The notes beneath the pieces were generated by a model that was not told the DNA's origin, searched no databases, and saw only the letters and a list, made by a program, of their open reading frames with translations. From positions 930,001-994,000 of the forward strand of contig NZ_OZ032162.1 of assembly GCF_964026565.1 (NCBI RefSeq): a stretch of 64,000 bases of DNA, read 5' to 3'. Shown in pieces: positions 25,369 through 33,557 of this stretch (position 1 is its first letter; every line of letters begins with the position of its first letter). Made by a program: the position numbers and the translations under genes. This DNA comes from Rickettsia endosymbiont of Ceutorhynchus obstrictus. GTDB lineage: Bacteria > Pseudomonadota > Alphaproteobacteria > Rickettsiales > Rickettsiaceae.

Positions 25369-25727
25369 AATTTATAAACTTATAGTTTTATGCTATTTGC
25401 TTATTTTTCAATATTTGTTGCCAAAAAATTAATTAATAAAACTATACCATTCTTAAATTACCTTCTCAAAATAGATTATTTAAAGTAGTAGTGTATTATA
25501 CTATTACTAGTAACAATTATACACGTATGGGACTTTTCTTAATTTTTTAATCTCGATTTTTTTAGAAGTGAAAGGAATAAAATCTATTAGCTGTAATTAT
25601 GTTGCTATTTAAATATTATTTGTTCATACGTAATTTTAACTTCCTAAGATAGAAAATAAATAAATTAAGTTGAAATAATAATAAATTATATTACTATAGG
25701 TTATTTATATCAGTAGCCGTTAAAAAT
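25369..25727. other. AT-rich intergenic stretch
   Basis: About 360 bases between divergent genes. AT-rich boxes suitable for promoters occur, but I see no repeat element, RNA gene or coding remnant. Confidence 0.5.
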
Positions 25728-26300
25728 ATGCTTAATCAAATAAATATTTTATATCCGATATTATTTGCCGCTCTTATTGCCACAATTGTAATTCTTATTA
25801 TTCAATTGTTGCATTACAAGAAAAAAATAGTAGAGAATGACTTGAGAATAATCCAATTTTATTTAGACAAAAAATTTCTTGATAATAAACTTACTAAAAA
25901 CTTCGAGCTTCAAAATTCACAAAAATATCCTGATTCTTTTTTTGAAGACATTAAATTTTATTTTAAATTAGATGATGCGAGAATAATATCGATTCAAGAC
26001 CTAGAGGAAGATAAAGAACTAAGTTTTTTATTTAAAGAGAAATTAGATTCTTCTATTGCCGCCTTTTTATCTGAACCGCAAAGAAATATAGCGGCTTTAT
26101 ACAAAGTTTTAGATAGGAAATTAAGTACTGAACCTGCTTATGTTCACAGGTTGTATGTATTTTTACCGCATGAAAAAATAAATCAAAAAGACCAAAAGAC
26201 CCTTATTTATGCAAAGATTCCATATATTTTTAACAAAGACGAACTTGAAACTTTAGATATTTACATGCATCTTGTTAAAAGATTTTCTGAAAAAACGTAA
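25728..26300 (+). CDS. Membrane-anchored hypothetical protein, 190 aa
   Basis: An N-terminal hydrophobic segment (about residues 8-28, rich in Ile/Leu/Ala) followed by Lys-Lys-Lys suggests one membrane anchor with the rest in the cytoplasm. The remaining 160 residues are charged and mixed alpha/beta without a recognised domain. No strong ribosome-binding site is visible before the ATG. The frame is intact. It lies between an AT-rich gap and a gene-poor stretch, divergent from the TPR genes. Confidence 0.55.
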   Translation: MLNQINILYPILFAALIATIVILIIQLLHYKKKIVENDLRIIQFYLDKKFLDNKLTKNFELQNSQKYPDSFFEDIKFYFKLDDARIISIQDLEEDKELSFLFKEKLDSSIAAFLSEPQRNIAALYKVLDRKLSTEPAYVHRLYVFLPHEKINQKDQKTLIYAKIPYIFNKDELETLDIYMHLVKRFSEKT

Positions 26301-26670
26301 TTTTAAAATATGAGCTACATGATAGTTACATAATACGCTAACCCTGAACAACAAACCCATTATCTCATGGAAAAACTGCCATCGTAGCAGCCTCGACCTT
26401 CCAGCCTTCAAAACTGAATATCCTGAACTTTACGGGCTATTTCTCAAAGAAACGACTAGTAGATTTAGATTAAGCTAACCCCACTGAAATTTTATAATAA
26501 TATTCCCTAGTTATTACTTCGCTTTTTAACGCCACTTTTTAACGTTATATTTTAATTTGTTAATCTTTTTTTATTTGACTTGTTACCGATATACTTGTAA
26601 TTATTTTAGCAACTATAAAGGTTAACTCATGGTTAACAGATTTTAATAAACACAAGCTAAAGAGGTAATT
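26301..26670. other. Gene-free stretch
   Basis: 370 bases. A short open piece near 26337-26385 (Asn-Pro-Glu-Gln-Gln-Thr-His-Tyr-Leu-Met-Glu-Lys-Leu-Pro-Ser) could be a coding remnant. A TTGACT box near 26577 may belong to the promoter of the LRR-ankyrin gene. Nothing else is supported. Confidence 0.35.
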
Positions 26671-28134
26671 ATGTTTGTACGGAAAGGATTAACGAAAAAA
26701 TCAGATGAAGAATTAACTAAAACGCCAAAGGAATTATTAATAGATTTTTTAGAGAAAAAAAGTTTTACTTCCTGCGTTGATAGCTTAAGAAATAACAATA
26801 CTATTCTTGAACTTACATATAGGAATATAGGAGATGAGGGAGCAAAGGTACTTGCGGAAGAATTAAAAAACAATACTGTTCTTACTAGACTTATACTTTA
26901 TCATAATGAAATAAAAACTGAAGGAGCAAAAGCAATTGGGGAAGCTTTAAAGATAAACAAGGCTTTAAAATTTCTTGAATTAAGGGATAATCAAATAGGA
27001 GATGAAGGAGCAAAAGCAATTGGGGAAGCTTTAAAAAGTAATTCTACTTTGCGGTATCTTAACCTTTATAGTAGTCAAATAGGAGATGAAGGGGCAAAAA
27101 TAATTGGGGAAGCTTTAAAAAGTAATTCTATTTTGCGAAATGTTATTCTTAGCGACAATCAAATAGGAGACGAAGGGGCAAAAGTATTCGGAGAAGTGTT
27201 GAAAGGTAATTCTACTTTGCAGTATCTTGACCTTGGCATTGGTAGAATAGGAATTGAAGGAGAACAGTATTTGATAGAACCTCTTAAAAATAATACTTCT
27301 ATTATAGGACTTAATTTTAGCTATCGTATAGAAGATGAAAGAGCAAAAATAATTAAAGAATATTTACAAAGAAATAAAAATTTAGCATTTGATAAAGTAT
27401 TTTTAGCAATAAGAGAAAATAGGCTACAAGATGCAGAAAATTTAGCTAAAGGACATGGACTTCCAATTAGAGAAGTCGATAATAAAGGTAATACACTGTT
27501 GCATTATGCAGCAGAGAAAGGCATGGAGTCAGTATGTGATATATTTATCTCAAAACTATACCTAGGTGATCCAGATAATCCCCCTAATGTTTTTGATGTT
27601 ACCAATGAAAAAAAAGAAACTATATTAATTTCTGCTGTCATAGGAGGTTTACCAAAAATATGTGAGTTGTTGATTCTTTGGATGGATTCACGGCAGATTA
27701 GTCGTGCTACCGATACCAATGAAACAGCATTAACTTTAGCTGCTAGTAAAGGCTTAGAAAAGGTTTGTGAACTATTAATACCCAAAATGACCGAGCAGGC
27801 TATTAATCAGGTTACTAATAACGGCAATACGGCTTTAAGTTTAGCTCAACAAAAAGGTTTTAAAAATATATGCGATTTATTGGAATTAAAAATAAATAAA
27901 GAATCTAGTATAATCACATTTATAGTAAAAGAAATAATTTATGACAAGTCGCTTTTGAATCACCCGGAATTACTAGGGGCTGCTATGGAAAAATTTAGCT
28001 TAAAGGAAATAGGCGAGCGGATTGATGAATTAAGCCCGCGTTTAATAGATGTAGCAATTAATAGTGAAGACGGCGAGCTTATTATATTAGGTGGTTTGAT
28101 GAGTTTAGACAATAGCGCAGCACCTGGGAGCTAG
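26671..28134 (+). CDS. LRR and ankyrin-repeat protein
   Basis: 487 aa. Residues about 45-235 contain six to seven leucine-rich repeats of the ribonuclease-inhibitor type, 28 residues each, with the core Gly-Asp-Glu-Gly-Ala-Lys-Ala-Ile-Gly-Glu-Ala-Leu-Lys. Residues about 255-400 contain ankyrin repeats (Gly-Asn-Thr-Leu-Leu-His-Tyr-Ala-Ala-Glu-Lys-Gly; Glu-Thr-Ala-Leu-Thr-Leu-Ala-Ala-Ser-Lys-Gly). The C-terminal 85 residues match nothing I know. There is no signal peptide. Both repeat types are eukaryote-like and common in secreted effectors of intracellular bacteria, so a host-directed role is plausible but unproven. The central LRR copies are close to each other in DNA sequence, a sign of recent expansion. 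Confidence 0.8.
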   Translation: MFVRKGLTKKSDEELTKTPKELLIDFLEKKSFTSCVDSLRNNNTILELTYRNIGDEGAKVLAEELKNNTVLTRLILYHNEIKTEGAKAIGEALKINKALKFLELRDNQIGDEGAKAIGEALKSNSTLRYLNLYSSQIGDEGAKIIGEALKSNSILRNVILSDNQIGDEGAKVFGEVLKGNSTLQYLDLGIGRIGIEGEQYLIEPLKNNTSIIGLNFSYRIEDERAKIIKEYLQRNKNLAFDKVFLAIRENRLQDAENLAKGHGLPIREVDNKGNTLLHYAAEKGMESVCDIFISKLYLGDPDNPPNVFDVTNEKKETILISAVIGGLPKICELLILWMDSRQISRATDTNETALTLAASKGLEKVCELLIPKMTEQAINQVTNNGNTALSLAQQKGFKNICDLLELKINKESSIITFIVKEIIYDKSLLNHPELLGAAMEKFSLKEIGERIDELSPRLIDVAINSEDGELIILGGLMSLDNSAAPGS

Positions 28135-28527
28135 TTTATATTAGAAGTACAAAAGAGAAAGGGGCAATTTGTCCCTCCTGTAACTAGGTTTTTGTTACTA
28201 GGTTTATTAGTAAGAGACTTTTAAATTACCGATATAATAAGGCTTTGTTAGGACATCAATCAACTTCAACCTATACTGATTTAGGGTTCGCATTGCGTAC
28301 CACGCTCCCCGCCGGTTCCTACTGGGGTTTTGGGAGTTTATAGGATTCTTCGGAAAATTCATATTAACTATAACTAAAGGTAGAAAATTCTCATTAGATA
28401 TTCTGCATATCGGTAACCCCAAACTTCCCGCGATAATGTTAATTTAATTTCTAAAATTTACAGCTCCCTTAGTGGATCAAATAAAGTGTTATATAATTTT
28501 TATATGTAATAAATATTTGAGACCATT
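28135..28527. other. Gene-free stretch with possible integrase remnant
   Basis: 390 bases. The plus strand around 28210-28280 reads Asn-Lys-Ala-Leu-Leu-Gly-His-Gln-Ser-Thr-Ser-Thr-Tyr-Thr-Asp-Leu. This resembles the Leu-Leu-Gly-His box near the C-terminus of tyrosine recombinases, but it is too short to be sure. The GC-richer block at 28288-28335 is unexplained. Confidence 0.35.
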
Positions 28528-29691
28528 ATGATCAGGAAATATTTGAAGAATATTTTTAAAGACCAAAACCGTAAATCACAATCTTTTATTGAGTTTAATA
28601 ATATAGCCTATAGTGATTTGCGAGAAATCAAAGTCGGTATAGATGCTTATCGAAAAAACGTCATAGTTTATAGATGCGTTAATTTAATAGCTCAATCGGC
28701 GGGGCATGTACCTTGGAAGTTAATGAGAAATAACAACGGTAATAATGAAGTAATTGCCGATCATCCGTTATATCATTTATTAAAAAGACCAAATCCGGAA
28801 AAAGCCGGAGCCGATTTTTTTAGTGAATTAATAGCCGGTAAATTATTATTCGGTAACAGCTATATTTTATCAACAACAGACACAAAGCCGCCGGAGATTT
28901 ATTTACTTCATGCAACGGCTACGGAAGTGGTGTTAGAGCAGAATCAGGCAATTGCTTATAGATATAAGAGTAGCAACGGCGAAAAAATTTACCCTATTAA
29001 TCCTATTAATAAAATGAGTAGGGTATTACATCTGAAAAACTACCACCCGACTAACTGGCATTATGGATTATCAGCTTTAGATGCTGCTTCTTTGCCGATC
29101 GATCTGCATCAACAAGCCACCTATTGGAATAATGCTTTACTGCGGAACGGCGCGCGTCCTAGCGGTGCATTGATAGTGAAAGACGGTAACGGTTATCTTA
29201 GCGATGAACAATTTGAAAGGCTGCAAGCGCAATTAGTCGATAAATTCACCGGTAGTAATAACTCCGGCAAACCCTTATTGTTAGAGGGAGGATTAGGGTG
29301 GCAAGAGATGAGTATTAACCCCAAAGACATGGATTTTATTGAATCAAAAAATTCAGCAGCAAGGGAGATAGCTTTAGCCTTCGGCGTACCGCCTCAATTA
29401 CTCGGTATTAACGGCGACAATACTTATAGCAATATGCAAGAAGCACGGCTTGCTCTATGGGAGGAAACGTTAATTCCTTTACTTGATAAGCTAGCGGATG
29501 CTTTAAGTAATTGGTTTTCACATCTATATCAAGAGGAGATTGTTATCGATCTTGATCGCGATAATATCTCGGCATTAACCGAAAAACGAGAAAATTTATG
29601 GGCTAAAATAGCCGGTGCCGATTTCATGACGTTAAATGAGAAAAGGGCTTTTGTCGGGCTTAAACCTGTTGCCGGCGGCGATAATTTATGA
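28528..29691 (+). CDS. HK97-family portal protein (gene-transfer-agent type)
   Basis: 387 aa, intact. Portal rings form the DNA gate of the capsid. The family is recognisable from Tyr-Arg-Cys-Val-Asn-Leu-Ile-Ala, Leu-Leu-Lys-Arg-Pro-Asn-Pro, Leu-Phe-Gly-Asn-Ser-Tyr, and the C-terminal Phe-Gly-Val-Pro-Pro-Gln-Leu-Leu-Gly-Ile ... Thr-Tyr-Ser-Asn-Met-Gln-Glu-Ala. Its length and sequence style match the portal (g3) of the alphaproteobacterial gene transfer agent, scattered homologues of which are conserved in Rickettsia. It differs from the connector-type portal at 6806-8787, so two unrelated head systems are represented. A small gene overlaps its stop. Confidence 0.85.
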   Translation: MIRKYLKNIFKDQNRKSQSFIEFNNIAYSDLREIKVGIDAYRKNVIVYRCVNLIAQSAGHVPWKLMRNNNGNNEVIADHPLYHLLKRPNPEKAGADFFSELIAGKLLFGNSYILSTTDTKPPEIYLLHATATEVVLEQNQAIAYRYKSSNGEKIYPINPINKMSRVLHLKNYHPTNWHYGLSALDAASLPIDLHQQATYWNNALLRNGARPSGALIVKDGNGYLSDEQFERLQAQLVDKFTGSNNSGKPLLLEGGLGWQEMSINPKDMDFIESKNSAAREIALAFGVPPQLLGINGDNTYSNMQEARLALWEETLIPLLDKLADALSNWFSHLYQEEIVIDLDRDNISALTEKRENLWAKIAGADFMTLNEKRAFVGLKPVAGGDNL

Positions 29692-29969
29692 CTAAAGATA
29701 TAATAGATACTATAGATAGCCTATATAATTTTATTGCTAAGCTTATTATTTTACTAGAAGACGAGCTTACTGTGCTGACCTTGCAAAGAAACGAGAATAA
29801 TATAGTAGCTACGAAAAATATTGCCGAAACCCTGAATAAATTAGTAAATTTGATTGCTCAATTAAATAAGCTTTCTAATTTGACGCCGACTTCTACGGAA
29901 ATAGGTGAAAAGGACAAAATAATTATTGATAATTTTTTAAAAAATTATCAGACTAAGATGTTGTTTTAA
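29688..29969 (+). CDS. Small GTA-linked protein (g3.5-like position)
   Basis: 93 aa, helical, Leu/Ile/Asn-rich, probably a short coiled coil. The start overlaps the portal stop (ATGA). In the Rhodobacter gene transfer agent a similar short gene lies between portal and prohead protease, so position suggests the same slot. No protease gene follows here, only palindromic repeats and an MFS gene. The function is unknown. Confidence 0.6.
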   Translation: MTKDIIDTIDSLYNFIAKLIILLEDELTVLTLQRNENNIVATKNIAETLNKLVNLIAQLNKLSNLTPTSTEIGEKDKIIIDNFLKNYQTKMLF

Positions 29970-29974
29970 GTAAA

Positions 29975-30118
29975 ATGTCATTCTAGCTAAAGGCGGGAAT
30001 CTAGAAAAATATACAAAAAAGTCATCCTGAATTTATTTCAGGATCTACTAAAAAAAGATGCGGCAAACTTGTTCAGCATGACAATAAAAAAGCCGGATAC
30101 CGTGATCAAGTCACGGTA
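29975..30118. repeat. Cluster of rickettsial palindromic elements
   Basis: Contains the units GTCATTCTAGCTAAAGGCGG, GTCATCCTGAATTTATTTCA, a diverged CTGAAC...GTTCAGCATGAC unit and ACCGTGATCAAGTCACGGTA. Each is a short palindrome repeated many times in this window. The last unit runs into the 3' end of the MFS gene on the minus strand. Confidence 0.8.
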
Positions 30119-31424
30119 TGACACCATACTTGTAATAACCGTTCTTAACCAAAACCTTACGCAATAATATTACCGAAGCGATTAATATTATTAATAAGCT
30201 TATAAAAAAACACAGTGTTATAGGTAATGACTTAAAATTTTGCCATAATAACATACTAAAAAACGGCGTGGCAGAAGATAAAATTATACCCCCCAAAGAG
30301 TGGGATAAGCTATACATTCGCACTTTGCTTGTCGTAATAAATAATGATTGGATAATAATTTGTAACGGTACGGCATAGAATGCCGCTAGCCCTATAAGAA
30401 TTACGGGACAGTAAATTATAAATATTTGATTATATAATAAAATTTGCATAATTAATGCGGTTCCAAGGCTCAAAGTCAAAGAAACTATAATTTGTTTTAA
30501 AGGGTTTATTTTGTCGGCGAGCAAACCGGAAAATATTGCAGCAATTGCGTAGGTAATAATTAAAATTATATTCATAGTTTGAGCTTGATTATGCTCAATG
30601 GTGCAAGCTATTTTTGATAAAAAGACTCCTAAAAAAATTACTAAAAAATGATAAACGCCGCCGATAGATCCGTTGATAAGCATAGCTATAATAAATTTTA
30701 GTTTGATATTTTGTAAGATTTGCCACAAGCCGTTATCATCTTTATTAGGATGTTTTTTTCGGTAATATAAAAATTCTTCGCTCTCCTTAAAAAATTTTCT
30801 CATTAAAATAGCAAGCATGCCAAAAATTCCGCCGACGAGAAAATTTAATCGCCATAAATATTCGGACGCGTTAAAGTTACTAGCATAATAATACATTATA
30901 GCGGCAAGTAACGCGCCGACTTGACTACAACTAACAACTAGCCCGTTAGTTAGATTTTTGCGGTTGCTGCCGGCTTTTTCAGCTACATAAATTTTTATGG
31001 CATCGACTTCACCGGCAAGGCTCATTAAAAAAACCATTCGGCAGAATATCAATATGATAACGGCAAAGTTGCCGATTTGTGCGAAGCTAGGAGTGATAGC
31101 GATTAGACTTGTTGAAATAGTAGCGACAATTACTGAGATTTTAACCGATTTAGTACGACCGTATTTATCTCCTATAAAACCGAATATTAACGAGCCTATC
31201 GGTCTTGCTACAACCGAACCTCCGAGTATCGCAAAGAAGCCGAGTATTTGCACATCATGCTCTAGAGGCGGTAAAAAATTCTTAGCTAAGATACTAGCCG
31301 AAAGACCGAATAAAGCATAATCATAATAACGAATGATCGTTATAAAAAAGGCAATTAAAAAAGCCGAATGTTGCATATAGTTATAATTCAGAGTATAATT
31401 AGTTTTATTAGTCTCGTAAGGCAT
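30111..31424 (-). CDS. ProP-like MFS transporter
   Basis: Proton-coupled permease of the osmolyte/metabolite type, about 437 aa with twelve hydrophobic segments. Family marks are Arg-Tyr-Tyr-Asp-Tyr-Ala-Leu-Phe-Gly in the first helix region and Phe-Gly-Phe-Ile-Gly-Asp-Lys-Tyr-Gly-Arg in the first cytoplasmic loop. The frame is open to 31484, but the first 20 codons (Ala-Thr-Lys-Pro-Leu-Val-Ala-Arg-Asn-Asp) are read from a palindromic repeat, so ATG 31424 or a later Met is the likely start. The last residues (Lys-Tyr-Gly-Val-Ile-Pro) also come from a palindromic repeat that supplies the stop. Substrate unknown. Confidence 0.8.
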   Translation of the reverse strand: MPYETNKTNYTLNYNYMQHSAFLIAFFITIIRYYDYALFGLSASILAKNFLPPLEHDVQILGFFAILGGSVVARPIGSLIFGFIGDKYGRTKSVKISVIVATISTSLIAITPSFAQIGNFAVIILIFCRMVFLMSLAGEVDAIKIYVAEKAGSNRKNLTNGLVVSCSQVGALLAAIMYYYASNFNASEYLWRLNFLVGGIFGMLAILMRKFFKESEEFLYYRKKHPNKDDNGLWQILQNIKLKFIIAMLINGSIGGVYHFLVIFLGVFLSKIACTIEHNQAQTMNIILIITYAIAAIFSGLLADKINPLKQIIVSLTLSLGTALIMQILLYNQIFIIYCPVILIGLAAFYAVPLQIIIQSLFITTSKVRMYSLSHSLGGIILSSATPFFSMLLWQNFKSLPITLCFFISLLIILIASVILLRKVLVKNGYYKYGVIP

Positions 31425-31464
31425 TATTGCGTGGATACCCCAAACGTCATTGCGAGCGACTAAA

Positions 31465-31555
31465 GGCTTTGTTGCAGGGTTCAAATTTTTGATGTCATTC
31501 CCGCGAAAGCTAGAATGACACCGAGAGCGTTTTTAACCATTCATGCAACAAAGCC
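31465..31555. repeat. Palindromic element with GTTGCA-type ends
   Basis: GGCTTTGTTGCAGGGTTC on the left and ATGCAACAAAGCC on the right enclose a GTCATTCCCGCGAAAGC unit. It has the same design as the larger nested elements elsewhere in the window. It overlaps the extended 5' end of the MFS reading frame. Confidence 0.7.
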
Positions 31556-31635
31556 CCGCCTTTAGCTAGAATGACATCGATAATGTAACAACTCTTCATT
31601 CTAATATATAATTATAACAGTAATAGGAAATATTT

Positions 31636-31866
31636 ATGAATTGTTTTTTTAAATTAATAAAATATTCGGCTTATGCTTTTCTATATTTAGCGGTTACCAT
31701 TATAGTAGCCTATATTGTTTTTGCTGAAGGCATAACTGATGACGGGCAATGTCATGCTATGGAGCGACCTTTACTTATTCATTATATTTTAGCATTTATT
31801 ATTACGGGATTGCCGATGCTTGCACTCATATATTGTAAAAACAAAAAATTAAAAAAAGATAAATAA
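31636..31866 (+). CDS. Small two-helix membrane protein upstream of ruvA
   Basis: 76 aa with two hydrophobic segments (about residues 9-30 and 48-66) separated by a loop containing a Cys, and a Lys-rich C-terminus. It lies 6 bp before ruvA in the same direction, so it is probably co-transcribed. No family is recognised. AGGAAATATTT precedes the ATG. Confidence 0.6.
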   Translation: MNCFFKLIKYSAYAFLYLAVTIIVAYIVFAEGITDDGQCHAMERPLLIHYILAFIITGLPMLALIYCKNKKLKKDK

Positions 31867-31872
31867 CAAATC

Positions 31873-32484
31873 ATGATCGGTAAGTTAAGCGGTAAAATAG
31901 ATTCTTGTTACGATGATTATATTATAATCGACGTGAACGGGGTAGGGTACTTAGTATACGCTTCCGGTAAAACTTTGCGTAAATTGCCGGAAGGAGAATT
32001 TTGTCGATTATTTATCGAAACCCATGTCAGAGAGGATCATATTCATCTCTACGGATTTTTATCTTTAGAAGAAAAAGCCTTTTTTAATTTATTACAATCG
32101 GTTAGCGGTATCGGTACCAGAATGGCTTTGTCTATTTTGTCTAGCTTGACGCCGCTAGAGATTCAACTAGCCGTAAATCAGGCGGATAAGAACAGTTTCA
32201 AAGCCGTTTCAGGGGTAGGAACAAAACTTGCCGAAAGGATAATTATGGAGTTGAAGGATAAAGTTTTAATAGGAACCGGCTCTAACGCCGCAATTAAAAG
32301 CGATTTAAATTTAGGCGGTATTAGCCCGGTTGCTAGCTCTGAAGTGATAAAGGCTTTAAGCAATCTCGGCTTTAATAGATTTGAAGCTCAAAATGTCGTG
32401 CAGGAACTTATTGCAAAAAATCCGGAAATCTCTATTAATGAATTAATTAAACTTGCCTTAAAAAATCGTGGTTCTAATGTCTGA
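31873..32484 (+). CDS. ruvA: Holliday junction branch migration protein RuvA
   Basis: 203 aa, the normal RuvA length. RuvA binds four-way DNA junctions as a tetramer and loads RuvB. The N-terminal OB domain starts Met-Ile-Gly-Lys-Leu-Ser-Gly-Lys-Ile. The helix-hairpin-helix region has Val-Ser-Gly-Ile-Gly-Thr-Arg-Met-Ala and Val-Ser-Gly-Val-Gly-Thr-Lys-Leu-Ala-Glu-Arg. The C-terminal RuvB-binding three-helix domain is present. The stop codon overlaps the ruvB ATG by 8 bases (ATGTCTGA), so the two are coupled. Confidence 0.97.
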   Translation: MIGKLSGKIDSCYDDYIIIDVNGVGYLVYASGKTLRKLPEGEFCRLFIETHVREDHIHLYGFLSLEEKAFFNLLQSVSGIGTRMALSILSSLTPLEIQLAVNQADKNSFKAVSGVGTKLAERIIMELKDKVLIGTGSNAAIKSDLNLGGISPVASSEVIKALSNLGFNRFEAQNVVQELIAKNPEISINELIKLALKNRGSNV

Positions 32485-33553
32485 AAAGGTTTCTGACAAT
32501 ATTTTATCGGCTGAAGAAAATTACAATGATCAACAAAATGATCAAGAATTTTCTTTAAGACCTTCCTATTTACAGGAATTTGTCGGACAGCAACAAATTA
32601 AAGAAAATTTATCAATTTTTATTAAAGCTGCTAAAGCAAGATCGGAACATTTAGACCATACATTATTTTACGGTCCTCCCGGTCTTGGTAAAACTACCTT
32701 GGCAAAAATTGTCTCCAACGAGATTGGCGGGAATTTTAAATCAACTTCCGGACCGGCAATATTAAAAGCTGCCGATCTTGCGGCAATTCTAACTAATTTA
32801 GAAAAAAATGATGTATTATTTATTGATGAAATTCATCGTCTTAACACTTCGGTTGAAGAAGTTTTATATCCGGCAATGGAAGATTTTGTCTTAGATATTA
32901 TTATCGGTGAAGGACCGGCGGCTAGATCGGTAAAAATAAACTTACCGCCCTTTACCCTGATCGGTGCAACTACTAGGCTCGGATTATTAAGCAACCCTCT
33001 AAGAGATCGATTCGGTATCCCGTTGCGTTTAAATTTCTATAATATAGATGAGTTAAAATCAATATTAAATCGGGCAAGTAAATTACTTATAATTAATTTA
33101 ACCGATTGCGGTTCCGAAGAAATAGCTAAAAGAAGTAGAGGAACGGCAAGAATTGCTCTAAGACTCGTTAAACGGATAAGAGACTTTGCCGCCGTTGAAG
33201 GCAAGCTAGAAATTGATAAAATTGTTGCAAACTCGGCATTAAACCGTTTGGAAGTTGATAGTATCGGGCTTGATAGTAACGACGATCGATACTTAAAATT
33301 TATTGCCGATAATTACGGCGGCGGTCCCGTCGGGATTGAGACAATTGCCGCAGCTTTGTCGGAACAACGTGATGCACTGGAAGAAACTATCGAGCCGTAT
33401 TTAATTCAAATAGGATTTTTGCAGCGTACCCCTAGGGGAAGGGTAATAACGCTTAATGCTTTCCGGCATTTAGGATTACCGGCTCCGACTCGCAGCAATA
33501 GTGACAATAATAGTCAATATAACATTTTCAATGAAAATATTAACGAAGGATAA
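32477..33553 (+). CDS. ruvB: Holliday junction helicase RuvB
   Basis: AAA+ motor that drives branch migration with RuvA. Walker A is Gly-Pro-Pro-Gly-Leu-Gly-Lys-Thr-Thr, Walker B Leu-Phe-Ile-Asp-Glu-Ile-His-Arg-Leu. Sensor and C-terminal winged-helix motifs (Gly-Ala-Thr-Thr-Arg; Glu-Pro-Tyr-Leu-Ile-Gln; Gly-Arg) are present. A GTG at 32468 could extend it by three codons, but the ATG at 32477 matches family starts. It overlaps ruvA and is followed after 4 bases by the ABC exporter. Complete. Confidence 0.97.
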   Translation: MSEKVSDNILSAEENYNDQQNDQEFSLRPSYLQEFVGQQQIKENLSIFIKAAKARSEHLDHTLFYGPPGLGKTTLAKIVSNEIGGNFKSTSGPAILKAADLAAILTNLEKNDVLFIDEIHRLNTSVEEVLYPAMEDFVLDIIIGEGPAARSVKINLPPFTLIGATTRLGLLSNPLRDRFGIPLRLNFYNIDELKSILNRASKLLIINLTDCGSEEIAKRSRGTARIALRLVKRIRDFAAVEGKLEIDKIVANSALNRLEVDSIGLDSNDDRYLKFIADNYGGGPVGIETIAAALSEQRDALEETIEPYLIQIGFLQRTPRGRVITLNAFRHLGLPAPTRSNSDNNSQYNIFNENINEG

Positions 33554-33557
33554 AATT

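Noticed and set aside
28207..28422. 71-codon minus-strand frame as a gene
   Set aside because: No ribosome-binding site or recognisable domain, and the opposite strand shows a better match to a recombinase fragment.
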